Positions 43,652 to 52,441 of a DNA stretch of 64,000 bases are shown piece by piece. The DNA lies in assembly GCA_937923405.1 (NCBI GenBank), contig CALDUY010000002.1:248001-312000 (forward strand), given 5' to 3'. Position 1 is the first letter of the stretch. Each line of letters opens with the position of its first letter. The notes under the pieces were generated by a model, which saw only the letters and a program-made list of their open reading frames with translations, had not been told where the DNA came from and searched no databases. The translations under genes were made by a program, and so were the position numbers. Source of the stretch: an uncultured Gemmataceae bacterium (GTDB lineage: Bacteria; Planctomycetota; Planctomycetia; Gemmatales; Gemmataceae).

Positions 43652-44817
43652 GCAGCCACGATCAAGATGTTATTAAGAGCGATGCCAACATGATGGATCG
43701 GCCAGAAGATAAGGCCGCCAATTATGGCAAGGAGTGGGAAGTCAACAAACTCTTCCGCATGGTAATGAAGCATGAAGCTTCCGATCTCCACTTGAAAGTC
43801 GGCCAACCGCCGATGATGCGTCTTCGCGGCGATATCCGACGTGTGGATGCTCCCCCGTTGACCCAGGAGATGATGGAGCGGTTGCTGTTGCCATTGCTGA
43901 CCCCTCGACAACGGCGCATTCTCGAAGAAGAGGGAGGCGTCGATTTCTGCCATGTCGTGGGCATGGATGAGTGTCGGTTTCGCGTTAGTTTGTTCCGACA
44001 GCGTGGCAAGCTCTCGTTGATCTCACGGCGAGTGAATAACTACATCCCCAGTTTTAAGGATCTGGGGTTACCCGACGTCATTGAGAAATTGTGCCATTTC
44101 TCCGAAGGGATGATTATCTTCGCTGGGGTTACAGGTAGCGGTAAGACTACCTCCATTGCCGCCATGCTCGACTACATCAACGCTCGTGAGCCACTACACA
44201 TCCTCACGATCGAGGATCCCATCGAGTTCACCTACACCGACCGCAAGGCCTATGTCAATCAACGAGAGATTGGCATCGATGTCCGCGATTGGCACAAGGC
44301 TCTGAAGGATGCCGTCCGACAAGATCCAGACGTGATTCTCGTGGGTGAGTTACGCGACGTGGATACGTTTGAAGCGGCGGTCCACGCTGCGGAAACGGGA
44401 CATCTGGTGTTTGGCACGATTCATGCTTCCAGTGCGCCGACGACCATTAACCGGATCCTTGATCTATTCCCGCCTGAGAAGCACGGAGCCATTCGCAAGG
44501 CCTTAGCGAACAACATGAAAGCAGTCGTGGCCCAGAAGCTGGTCAAGGGCCTTAAGAAGCCGCGTGTACCAACCAACGAAGTGATGATCGTCAATCCTAC
44601 GATCAAGAAGTTGATCGAAGAGGGTGAGGATCTCAAATTGTCAGATGCTATCAAGCTCTTCTATCAAGAAGGGATGGTCGACTTCACCGAGAATTTGAGA
44701 CGCTTGGTGGAGCAAGGAGACATCGACAAAGCCACTGCCTTGGAATGGGCACCAGATCCGGAAAAACTCAAAATGCTCTTCAAGGGTATCAAGGTGTCGG
44801 CAGCGGGTATTCTCTAG
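43648..44817 (+). CDS. pilT: PilT-type ATPase (type IV pilus retraction)
   Basis: 389-residue hexameric secretion/pilus ATPase. Walker A GVTGSGKT (160-167), Asp box IEDPIEF, Walker B region [10 protein letters not shown] and His box [13 protein letters not shown] are complete. The N-terminal PAS-like half ([19 protein letters not shown]) matches PilT/PilU. It disassembles pilin from the fibre base. pilB follows after a palindromic element. The two ATPases are the only pilus genes visible, so pilins, PilC and PilQ must lie elsewhere. Confidence 0.92.
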   Translation: MSSHDQDVIKSDANMMDRPEDKAANYGKEWEVNKLFRMVMKHEASDLHLKVGQPPMMRLRGDIRRVDAPPLTQEMMERLLLPLLTPRQRRILEEEGGVDFCHVVGMDECRFRVSLFRQRGKLSLISRRVNNYIPSFKDLGLPDVIEKLCHFSEGMIIFAGVTGSGKTTSIAAMLDYINAREPLHILTIEDPIEFTYTDRKAYVNQREIGIDVRDWHKALKDAVRQDPDVILVGELRDVDTFEAAVHAAETGHLVFGTIHASSAPTTINRILDLFPPEKHGAIRKALANNMKAVVAQKLVKGLKKPRVPTNEVMIVNPTIKKLIEEGEDLKLSDAIKLFYQEGMVDFTENLRRLVEQGDIDKATALEWAPDPEKLKMLFKGIKVSAAGIL

Positions 44818-44819
44818 AA

Positions 44820-45027
44820 GAATGCAGAACGCAGAATGGTTTGGGGAGTACGATGTTGCAAAACAGCAGGCAAGCGGTCCGACTGGCAATAGTTCCATTG
44901 CAGAGTGGTCCGCTTGCCCAACCAGAAACATCGGCTCACGCTGGGCGCGTGAATGCGGCGGAGACGCGAGTATGCAACTTGGGTTGAGCGCTGATCTCGC
45001 GACGGATTCAATTTGCGTTCTGCATTC
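44820..45027. repeat. 208-base palindromic element at the 5' end of pilB
   Basis: Perfect 14-bp terminal inverted repeats: GAATGCAGAACGCA (44820-44833) and TGCGTTCTGCATTC (45014-45027). Inside is a second hairpin, GGCAAGCGG ... CCGCTTGCC with an inner GCAAT ... ATTGC. Starts three bases after the pilT stop and reaches into the predicted pilB frame. It looks like a MITE-type insertion. Confidence 0.55.
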
Positions 45028-46726
45028 AACCTTCGCTGTTCTCTTCGCAGCCGACTTTCCGCGCGGACCGGGGTTGTACTACAGCCCATATAAATTCTTT
45101 GCTTTACTCGCGGTCTATCTGGCCTGGGTGCGAACCACTTGGTGGGTCGATCAGGATTGCCGGGAGGTCGGATTGTCCACGTTGCGGTGGAATCCGATCA
45201 TGTTGGCCAGCGGGTTTCTTGGGCTGATCCTCGCCTGGGCTTCTCCCATCTTCCTCATCGGTTTTATCATTTTGCTGATGCTCTACCTTTCTCCGACACT
45301 GATTTATGTCGGACTGCGCAACAAACTCGTCGAGGACAACAACAAGGTACTTACTCCTCGTCACTTGAGAAAAGTGGCTCGAAAACTCCTCGGATTAAGT
45401 GGGCGAGAGGTCACCGAAGAGAAGCGGAAACCGATTCCAGTTCGCTTCATTGGCAAGAGTAGTCAGGGAGGAGGAGAAGAAGACGCGATTCGAGTTCGCC
45501 GGGCCCAAGAGTCGGCTCATTATCGCTCGGCGTTGGAGTTGGTTTACGAAGCGATTCAGTCTCGCACGACCGACATTCACCTGGAACCGACCAAGGAGGA
45601 AATGACGGTTCGCTTCCGTATCGATGGCATTCTCCAGCCGGCCCCGGCGTTCGATCGAGATAAGGGCGATGCGGTTCTCAACATCTTCAAGGTGTTGGGC
45701 GATATGGACATCACCGAAAAACGCAAGCCGCAAGACGGAAGTTTCTCCGCGGAAGTGGTGACTACCTCGGAGGGAGTTTCACAGATGCGCTTAGTCGATT
45801 TTCGCGTGGCCACTTCCGGCAGTGTGGCAGGCGAGAAAATGGTAATGCGACTCCTCGATCGTTCGCGGTCCATCAGTGATCTGAGTCAGCTCGGGATGCG
45901 TGGCAAGATGCACGAAGCGATTCATCAGATCGTCTCGCAACCGCATGGGATGTTCATCGTCTGTGGGCCAACGGGAGCGGGAAAGAGTACCACGTTGTAT
46001 GCCTGCCTTTCCGAGATTGATCGATTTCAAAAGAACGTTATCACCGTTGAAAATCCGGTCGAGTATCACATCGACAACGTCACCCAGATTGAGATCAATC
46101 CCAAGGCAGGAAAAACCTTTGCCACTGAACTACGCTCGATTCTGCGTCAAGATCCAGACGTGATCTATATTGGCGAGATTCGCGATGCGGAAACGGCCGA
46201 AATCGCCTGTCAGGCGGCTCAGACAGGGCACATGGTGTTTACGACTCTGCACGCCAACGATACGGCGACGGCAGTGCTACGCTTGTTGGATCTGGGAGTC
46301 CAGCCGTTCAACGTGGCCAGCGCGTTGACGGCGATTCTGGGGCAGCGATTGGTTCGCGTGCTTTGCCCGAAGTGTAAAGTGGCCTACCGTCCTAATCCCG
46401 AGATGTTACGCCGTGCCCATCTACCGCCCGATAAGATCAAGGCCTTCTATCGTCCGCCGCGTGAGGAGGAGCTGGAACGCGATGAGGACGATCAACCGAA
46501 AATATGCCAGCACTGCAACGGAACAGGCTATCGCGGTCGGACCGGCATCTTCGAGTTACTTGTAGTCAATGATAAGATCCGCGACATGCTCAAGGAGAAT
46601 CCCAACATCGACGCCATCCGAGCTGAGGCCGTTAAAAACGGCATGGTTTATCTGCAACAGGACGGGATGCGTGTCGTAATCGAAGGGGAAACTTCAATCG
46701 AAGAGTTGCTGCGTGTGGCCAAGTAA
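44972..46726 (+). CDS. pilB: PilB/GspE-type assembly ATPase with N-terminal membrane segments
   Basis: Powers pilus or type II secretion assembly. The core has Walker A GPTGAGKSTT, Asp box VENPVEY, DVIYIGEIRDAETAEIA, the His box TTLHANDTATAV, and the tetracysteine zinc motif (CPKC ... CQHC) typical of PilB/GspE. Unusually, the N-terminus carries two or three membrane helices (YKFFALLAVYLAWV; MLASGFLGLILAW; FLIGFIILLMLYL), as in planctomycete homologues, instead of a soluble N1 domain. Start uncertain: the ATG at 44972 (GGAG eight bases upstream, 584 residues) is preferred over 44822; both lie in a palindromic insert. Confidence 0.88.
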   Translation: MQLGLSADLATDSICVLHSTFAVLFAADFPRGPGLYYSPYKFFALLAVYLAWVRTTWWVDQDCREVGLSTLRWNPIMLASGFLGLILAWASPIFLIGFIILLMLYLSPTLIYVGLRNKLVEDNNKVLTPRHLRKVARKLLGLSGREVTEEKRKPIPVRFIGKSSQGGGEEDAIRVRRAQESAHYRSALELVYEAIQSRTTDIHLEPTKEEMTVRFRIDGILQPAPAFDRDKGDAVLNIFKVLGDMDITEKRKPQDGSFSAEVVTTSEGVSQMRLVDFRVATSGSVAGEKMVMRLLDRSRSISDLSQLGMRGKMHEAIHQIVSQPHGMFIVCGPTGAGKSTTLYACLSEIDRFQKNVITVENPVEYHIDNVTQIEINPKAGKTFATELRSILRQDPDVIYIGEIRDAETAEIACQAAQTGHMVFTTLHANDTATAVLRLLDLGVQPFNVASALTAILGQRLVRVLCPKCKVAYRPNPEMLRRAHLPPDKIKAFYRPPREEELERDEDDQPKICQHCNGTGYRGRTGIFELLVVNDKIRDMLKENPNIDAIRAEAVKNGMVYLQQDGMRVVIEGETSIEELLRVAK

Positions 46727-46744
46727 ACCTGGCGGAGACCGACG

Positions 46745-47320
46745 ATGTTGCTGATGATTTCTCTGGGAATCATGGGAGCGGTTGCCTACGCCTCGACACG
46801 AGAAGGCTTATTGACGGCCATCTGCAACCTGGTCAATCTGATGATCGCTGGTCTCGTTGCCTTCAATTTCTTCGAGCCGTTGGCAGGTGAACTAGAATCC
46901 CCACTTAAAGGAACCTTTTTAGAGGGTTTTGAGGATGGCCTAGCGTTGTTCATCCCTTTTGCCGTGGTGCTGGGCGTCATGCGAGTGGTGATCAATAATC
47001 TGGCGAACGCCGAGGTGGAACTTCCCGCCCTGCTACAACAGATCGGTAGCGGTTTGGTCGCCCTGATGACGGGCTATCTGGCGGCGGGATTTTTAATCGT
47101 CGTCTTTCAGACGTTACCTTGGGATCAGAAGTTTCTCGGCTTCGAGTACACTGCCGACGCCAATGTGACACGGGTGATGCCGCCCGATCATGTGTGGCTG
47201 GCGCTGATGCATCGTGCCGGCAACGCGACTCTGGCGTACTCTCCTCCTTCGACCTTCGACCCGGAAGGCACCTTTGAACTTCGCTATGCTCGCCTGCGAC
47301 GGTTTAAGGAGTCTTCGTAG
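46745..47320 (+). CDS. CvpA-like membrane protein
   Basis: 191 residues with four predicted helices: an N-terminal pair (MLLMISLGIMGAVAYAS; GLLTAICNLVNLMIAGLVAFNFF), LALFIPFAVVLGVMRVVI and LVALMTGYLAAGFLIVVF. Spacing and the G-L-ICNLVNL pattern resemble the CvpA (colicin V production) family, whose role is not settled. GGAG ribosome site; 18 bases after pilB, so same operon. The C-terminus is soluble and overlaps the convergent ndh gene by 17 bases. Confidence 0.65.
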   Translation: MLLMISLGIMGAVAYASTREGLLTAICNLVNLMIAGLVAFNFFEPLAGELESPLKGTFLEGFEDGLALFIPFAVVLGVMRVVINNLANAEVELPALLQQIGSGLVALMTGYLAAGFLIVVFQTLPWDQKFLGFEYTADANVTRVMPPDHVWLALMHRAGNATLAYSPPSTFDPEGTFELRYARLRRFKESS

Positions 47321-48621
47321 TCTTGACCGATTCGAGGCTGGGCTTGACTGGCTCCTCAGTGATCAGCCGAGCCGATCGCCCCCAGGTAAAGAAATTCCAC
47401 GCCCACTGGATAAGTACGAGGATGCGGTTTTCGAAGCGGATGAGAAAGACAAGGTGGACGAACAACCAAGCTAGCCAGGCGAAATAGCCGGAGAGTTTCC
47501 AGCGGCCAATTTCAGCGACCGCGCTGGCACGACCAATCGTCGCCATGCTGCCGGGATCCTTGTAGTAGAATGGGCCGCGTTCCGGTTTCCCGCTCAGACG
47601 ACGCTGGATGACTTCGGCAGCAAACTTGCCCATTTGCATGGCCACTTGAGCGACGCCGGGCAGGGGAGTGCCTTGGCCCTGATGCTGGAACAGTACCATG
47701 TCGCCTATGGCAAAAACTTCTGGGTGCCCTGGGAGAGTCAAGTCCGGATTGACGACAATCCGTCCCACGCGATCGACCGGGGCTGCTGTTTTCTCGGCGA
47801 GCAACCTGGCCAGTGGAGAGGCCTGCACGCCAGCTCCCCAGACCACGGTATGGCAGGGAATCTCTTCGCTTCGATCGCCCTCACGGACGACCAGCCATTC
47901 GCCACGCACTTCGATGACTGCGGTCTTCAGCCGCACGGTGACGCCCAGTTTTTCGAGCGAGTTTTTAGCCTTGGTCGACAACTTCGGGTCGTAACTCGGC
48001 AAAAGACGCTCCCCGGCCTCTAACAACAGCACCTTGGCCGAGGCCGGGTTGATTCGCCGAAAGTTGCTGCGAAGGGTGTGATGCGCCAGTTCGCCAATCG
48101 CGCCGGCCAATTCCACTCCCGTGGGACCGCCGCCAACGACGGCGAAGGTGAGTAGCGCTTTCACCTTGTCCGGAATCGCTTCTCGTTCAGCCTCTTCGAA
48201 CGCAGTGAGAACTCGCCGTCGAATCGTCGTGGCATCCTCGATGGTCTTTAGTCCTGGGGCAAATTCTTCCCATTCGGGATGTCCAAAGTAGTGATGACGA
48301 ACTCCCGTTGCCACGATCAACCAATCATAGGGAATCCGTGAGTCGTGGAGAATGACCTGCTTTTGTTGTAGATCGAAATCAACCACTTCGCCCATCAGGA
48401 CGGTGACGTTGCGTTGGCGTCGTAGAATCGCTCGCAACGGTGCGGCGATGTTGGGCGGGCGAAAGCCCTCCTGTCGCCACTTGGTACAGCAAGGGTTGGA
48501 ACAAATGGAAATTCCGCCGATCGATCAGGGTGACGTCAACATCGACCTTTCGTAGCGCTTGGGCCGCGTACAGTCCGCCGAATCCACCGCCAACGAGAAC
48601 CACACGATGTTTGGCAGTCAT
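47304..48621 (-). pseudogene. ndh: Type II NADH dehydrogenase, frameshifted
   Basis: NDH-2 oxidises NADH at the membrane and passes electrons to quinone without pumping. The N-terminal part (ATG at 48621: [40 protein letters not shown]) is in one frame. The rest ([46 protein letters not shown], and a C-terminal membrane-binding helix region) is in another. The switch is at about 48453-48459, where GCCCGCCC carries one extra C. Everything else is intact over ~440 residues, so a read error or very recent mutation is likely. Confidence 0.85.
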
Positions 48622-48711
48622 GGCTAAGGAGGATCTCCACAAACAACGACCACCCCACTCGACCACAGAATTCTCTCGGCTGGGGCGGGGATATTCTATG
48701 GAGTGGTTGCG

Positions 48712-50433
48712 TCAGCGCCGGCGAATGGTTCGACCGATTCCGCCAAGTCCCGGCAGAGACGGCATCGAGGGTTGTGGCCCGAGGTTTCCGCGTGGAGCAG
48801 GACCCGGTATCTGCCTAGGCATCCTGAGATTCGGCCCCACTAGCCCTGGAGTGAGGGGAGCGAGTTGCCGAGGTACCGAGGTTGCAGGAGCTAACGGTCG
48901 AAGCGTCGGGGTTGGAACTACTCCAGGTTGCATACGCGGAGCTGGCGTGACGACACGAGGGGGTTGCCCAGGGCGAATCTCTGCTCGCGGAACGGACACA
49001 TTTCCCTGAGCTGTGGGGGCCGTAAGCGTGCGAGCCATCGTGCCTAGTGAGCTGTTGTTGGGCACCGCCGATGGCACAGCGGATGTACCCAGGGATCGAC
49101 CAAAGTTGCTGGTCGACCGACTCGTAGTTCCAGGAGTGAGCAGAGGAGAAAGCGGTAACGAGCCGCCTCGTCGGCCTCCGGGATTGGGTCGAGCCTCATG
49201 GCGTGCCCGAACGGCGGCGACTTGCCGAGCCGCCGAGGCGTATTGTTCCGCGAGCAACCGATCCTGTGGCGAGTTGCGGGTCATTGCCAACGAAGCATTC
49301 CGATAGTTCACAGCGGGAATAAGTATGCCTGTCGCAGGGGTGGCCAAGCCTCGCTGAGCGGCGAGGGTGCGCGGCGGTCTGGGCAAACTACCCTCTAACC
49401 GGCGATTGTAAGTCGTGGCTAACGCATTGACCCAACCAGGATTGCGAGCAAGGTTCGCCTGTCGATAGTAACTAAAGAGCGGATCCCGCGATCGAGGCCC
49501 ATAGTTGAACCAGGGCTGGAAGCCTAACCGAGTGTAATTCAGACCGTAAAAGTCGCCAAAAGCATAATAGCCCCAACTCGGCCTAACCCAGAAAGAGTCC
49601 AGACAGTTAGCGAGATTTAAGATATATGTTGGCGTGAAAGCGAAGCCAGGGGTTGCGCAAAGCTCGGGGGACAACGCCACTGGGGCGTAGGGGATGCCAC
49701 GACCGGCCAGCTCGCGATCCCAAAACCCATCAACAAAGAGGTAGCCGCCCGGAGACCAGGAGTAGCGAGCCGGTGTGTAGAGCCAACCGGGTTGTGGCAC
49801 CGCCCAGAAGCCGGGCCGCCACAGCCAACGCTCCTGGCGGTTAATCCAGATTCCCGGTACCCATTGGGCATTCTCACGCGGAGCGGGTTGGTTGGGACCA
49901 ATCTCCAGCGAATCGGGAGGGGCGTCCGTGTAGGGCAACGCTTCCCGTGAGGCATCGGCCCAAAAGCCTGGCACCCAGCGATACCCACGGTTTTGCTGGG
50001 TCCAATAGCCCGGCACCCAGCGTCGTCCCGGCGGTGCTACTCGCCAAACGCCAGAGATCCAGATAAAGTCTTCGCGTTCGTCCTCCCACATCCAGTAACC
50101 TGGAATCCAGACGACCATATCGCCATCGGGTTTGTCTTCTGGGGGGATTTCTCGTATTGGCTCAGGCGGTGCTTTTGGGACGAGAGGGGGTTGTCTTGGG
50201 GCGGGGTCCGAAGGTTGGGCGAAGGCTTCGTGCAAAGGACCGCGAGCCAGCACTTCTGGTGGCGACGATTGAGAAGGTGGGGGAACGGGCTGCTCGAATC
50301 CTGGAACCGGAGGCGGATCGCCTGGCGGCTCTTCCCGCTGAAACGGAGGTGGCAATTGTGGTGGTTGTCCCACGACACGAGTTGCTATGGCAACCAACAG
50401 ACAGCTACTCACGAGCAACCGAGATGCCCTCAT
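48712..50433 (-). CDS. Secreted WxPGxW-repeat protein (YXWGXW family)
   Basis: 573 residues from the ATG at 50433, with a signal peptide (MRASRLLVSSCLLVAIATRVVG). A Pro-rich region (~25-100) is followed by at least five WxPGxW units (WIPGYW, WVPGYW, WVPGFW, WVPGIW, WRPGFW; ~105-225). Next is an aromatic-rich region (~225-330), then a low-complexity Pro/Arg/Thr tail of ~200 residues. The family is found in planctomycetes and other bacteria, usually exported; function unknown, perhaps cell-envelope structure. Confidence 0.8.
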   Translation of the reverse strand: MRASRLLVSSCLLVAIATRVVGQPPQLPPPFQREEPPGDPPPVPGFEQPVPPPSQSSPPEVLARGPLHEAFAQPSDPAPRQPPLVPKAPPEPIREIPPEDKPDGDMVVWIPGYWMWEDEREDFIWISGVWRVAPPGRRWVPGYWTQQNRGYRWVPGFWADASREALPYTDAPPDSLEIGPNQPAPRENAQWVPGIWINRQERWLWRPGFWAVPQPGWLYTPARYSWSPGGYLFVDGFWDRELAGRGIPYAPVALSPELCATPGFAFTPTYILNLANCLDSFWVRPSWGYYAFGDFYGLNYTRLGFQPWFNYGPRSRDPLFSYYRQANLARNPGWVNALATTYNRRLEGSLPRPPRTLAAQRGLATPATGILIPAVNYRNASLAMTRNSPQDRLLAEQYASAARQVAAVRARHEARPNPGGRRGGSLPLSPLLTPGTTSRSTSNFGRSLGTSAVPSAVPNNSSLGTMARTLTAPTAQGNVSVPRAEIRPGQPPRVVTPAPRMQPGVVPTPTLRPLAPATSVPRQLAPLTPGLVGPNLRMPRQIPGPAPRGNLGPQPSMPSLPGLGGIGRTIRRR

Positions 50434-50925
50434 GGGACGGCACTCCAAGGCGACCACTTCCCGGATCTGCTAGAGCGTTTATTTTACCCTGCTGAGGTGC
50501 TCCCGAGAATCTGAATCACGGAGAAAAGCTCAAAAACCGTCAGTGCCCAGCAGTTACAGGAAAAGGCTAAAATAACCACAGATCAACACCGATGAAACGG
50601 CCTTGCAAGACCCAGCGAACGAACTGCTCTTGAGTGCTGGGACGATCTGGGAAAGTTCACGCTTGCCCTGCCGTTCCGTCAGTGGGTGGACAAGGCGATA
50701 GTCGGCCTCAGGCTGATCGTGCTACCGATTAGAGTAATTTGTTCACCAAGGCATCGAGCTGGCAACCGCGCGCTGCACAATCCGGTGCAGTCGCGCTGCA
50801 AAATGCGGTGCAGCAGGTGCATGAACGGAATCGCACTGAACGGAAGCAATGGTCGCAAGTCAAGGATTGCGTTCAGTTTCCGCATCCTTGTTCACCTACT
50901 TGCGCTTCTGTTCAGTGTGCAGAGA
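50434..50925. other. ~490-base intergenic region
   Basis: No supportable gene. Holds the promoter side of the WxPGxW gene, a short ACCACAGATCAACACCGATGAA segment, and a 23-bp direct tandem repeat at 50769-50814. The right end is the 3' flank of tRNA-Glu. Confidence 0.5.
50769..50814. repeat. Two-unit 23-bp tandem repeat
   Basis: Units CGCGCTGCACAATCCGGTGC(AGT) and CGCGCTGCAAAATGCGGTGC(AGC) are 20 of 23 identical and partly self-complementary (GTGCAG/CTGCA). Lies in an intergenic stretch; no function visible. Confidence 0.5.
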
Positions 50926-50998
50926 TACCCCCAAGGGGACTCGAACCCCTGTCTTAGCCGTGAGAGGGCTATGTCCTAGGCCGCTAGACGATGGGGGC
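50926..50998 (-). tRNA. tRNA-Glu (anticodon CTC)
   Basis: 73 bases read on the minus strand from 50998. Acceptor GCCCCCA pairs with TGGGGGT; discriminator A. Anticodon stem TAGCC/GGCTA with loop CTCTCAC gives anticodon CTC (Glu, GAG codons). T arm AGGGG-TTCGAGT-CCCCT. The 3' CCA is not encoded. A near-consensus promoter lies just upstream. Confidence 0.95.
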
Positions 50999-51014
50999 GG
51001 CTTCAAGTTTTGTT

Positions 51015-51043
51015 ATAGTAGAACCAGCTTTTGATACTGTCAA
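51015..51043 (-). promoter_or_regulatory. Sigma-70-type promoter of tRNA-Glu
   Basis: On the minus strand TTGACA (51043-51038), a 17-base spacer and TACTAT (51020-51015). The predicted start of transcription is ~10 bases before the mature tRNA 5' end at 50998. The closest match to consensus noticed in the window. Confidence 0.7.
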
Positions 51044-51296
51044 GTTTCTCAAGGTGAGACTAGAGGTTGATTGCAGCTGAATTGAGGGTTGGCTCAGAAA
51101 CGCCTTTTCGGAGCGGAAGGGGGCAGCCCTCCGTGCTTCACGACCCCCACGGAGAACGGACGTCCTCCGCTGGGAAGCTCGAAGACGCTCGACCACCACT
51201 CAACAACTCCCGGTGAACAAGAGGAACTTTGCCTTCCTTCTCAGAACAGCTGGCCCCCCTTGGGCCGATTCACGACTGCAATCTAATCTGCACAGC
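51044..51296. other. Non-coding gap between the tRNA promoter and the DUF502 gene
   Basis: About 250 bases with no gene, hairpin or repeat that I can support; short frames here show no family features. Confidence 0.4.
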
Positions 51297-52052
51297 TCAC
51301 AGACGCGGTTCGTGGCTAGTTGCGGTCGGCGCACCGAAATACCGTACTTCGTCGGGAGAAGTGATGCCGAATGAGACTACTGTCTGAATCGTCGTTTCCA
51401 GATCCCAGTCCAGTTCCGTGACCTGCTCTTCGGGGATTAACAACATATAGCCGGAAGTCGGAACCGGTGTCGTGGGAATGTAGACACAAAGGATCGTTTT
51501 TTGGGTCTCCACATCACGGCAAGACGAGGTGACGAATCCCGGCACGCGCATACCAGGATGGGGAAACGACACCAGCACCACACGCTTGAAGCGAGACAGT
51601 TCCCCTTGGCCGGTGAGTGAGTCAAACACCCGCATTACCGAGCCGTGGATCACCTTGACCATCGGCACCCGCAAGAGCAACCAGTCGAAAACGCGCGTCC
51701 AGCGTGAGCGAGCCAGCCAGCCAAGGAAGTACAACACTAACCCCACGCCCACGACTCCCAGCAGCGGAGCGGCATAGGTGGTGAACCAAGGGGGTAATTC
51801 GATCCCCTCGGTCCTTCCCTCAATCAGCTGAAGCACCAGGCGTGCAGCGGGATCGATGACGTAATCTTCCAACGTCATGTACAGCCAGTAAACGATCCAG
51901 AACGTCACCAAAAACGGCAGGACCAGCAACAAGCCGGCAACAATCTTTTGACGAATGTTGCTCAGCACCGCGCCAAACAAAGTGCGCGGCGTGGCTGGGG
52001 CATTGACCATGCCTGTGCTTGTGGAGTGAGAACGTTGGGGATCCGAAATCAT
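51297..52052 (-). CDS. DUF502 family membrane protein
   Basis: 251 residues. Two membrane helices (IVAGLLLVLPFLVTFWIVYWLYM, ~37-60; APLLGVVGVGLVLYFLGWLA, ~95-114) are followed by the soluble DUF502 pattern: LLRVPMVKVIHGSVMRVFDSL, VVLVSFPHPGMRVPGFVTS, VYIPTTPVPTSGYMLLIPEEQVTELDW. The family is widespread, linked in plants to COV1 proteins; the bacterial role is unknown. It follows the HPF-like gene by 14 bases on the same strand. Confidence 0.88.
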   Translation of the reverse strand: MISDPQRSHSTSTGMVNAPATPRTLFGAVLSNIRQKIVAGLLLVLPFLVTFWIVYWLYMTLEDYVIDPAARLVLQLIEGRTEGIELPPWFTTYAAPLLGVVGVGLVLYFLGWLARSRWTRVFDWLLLRVPMVKVIHGSVMRVFDSLTGQGELSRFKRVVLVSFPHPGMRVPGFVTSSCRDVETQKTILCVYIPTTPVPTSGYMLLIPEEQVTELDWDLETTIQTVVSFGITSPDEVRYFGAPTATSHEPRL

Positions 52053-52066
52053 GGGGACCGAATTCC

Positions 52067-52390
52067 TCAGCGTCGCGAATCGTCTAGGCGACCCAGGGTT
52101 CGATCGAGCGTTTTCACCATCTTGTCGGCAGCTCCTTCGATTGCCTGTTCCAACGTCGTCCCCTCGTGACTGATTGTGATCGGTTGTAACCCTGCCAGAC
52201 GGGCTTCCATGACGCAGCGTTTGTCGTTCTCGCGCGACTTGGAGCTACTTGTTTCGTCTTTGAGATGCACCTCGACGCGCGTGATCCGATCCCGGAATCG
52301 CTCTAGCGAGCTTTCCACCGTCGCTTTCACGTATTGCGTCAGTCGCTCACTGCCTTTGATATGGTTATCGGTGTGAACCTGAATTTGCAT
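52067..52390 (-). CDS. HPF/RaiA-type ribosome-associated protein
   Basis: 107 residues from the ATG at 52390 (AGGAG eight bases upstream). The sigma-54 modulation / S30EA fold is suggested by MQIQVHTDNHIKGSERLTQYVKATVESSLERF, RVEVHLKDE and the C-terminal helix TTLEQAIEGAADKMVKTLDRTLGR. Such proteins bind the 30S decoding site and inactivate ribosomes in stationary phase. This is the short type without the dimerising C-terminal domain. Forms an operon with the DUF502 gene. Confidence 0.85.
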   Translation of the reverse strand: MQIQVHTDNHIKGSERLTQYVKATVESSLERFRDRITRVEVHLKDETSSSKSRENDKRCVMEARLAGLQPITISHEGTTLEQAIEGAADKMVKTLDRTLGRLDDSRR

Positions 52391-52441
52391 GATCGGCACT
52401 CCTAATTCTCTTTCAAGTATGGTGGGAGAAAATAAAAGCTA

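Noticed and set aside
50686..50979. A 97-codon frame running into the tRNA-Glu region
   Set aside because: It overlaps the tRNA antisense and has no protein-like features.
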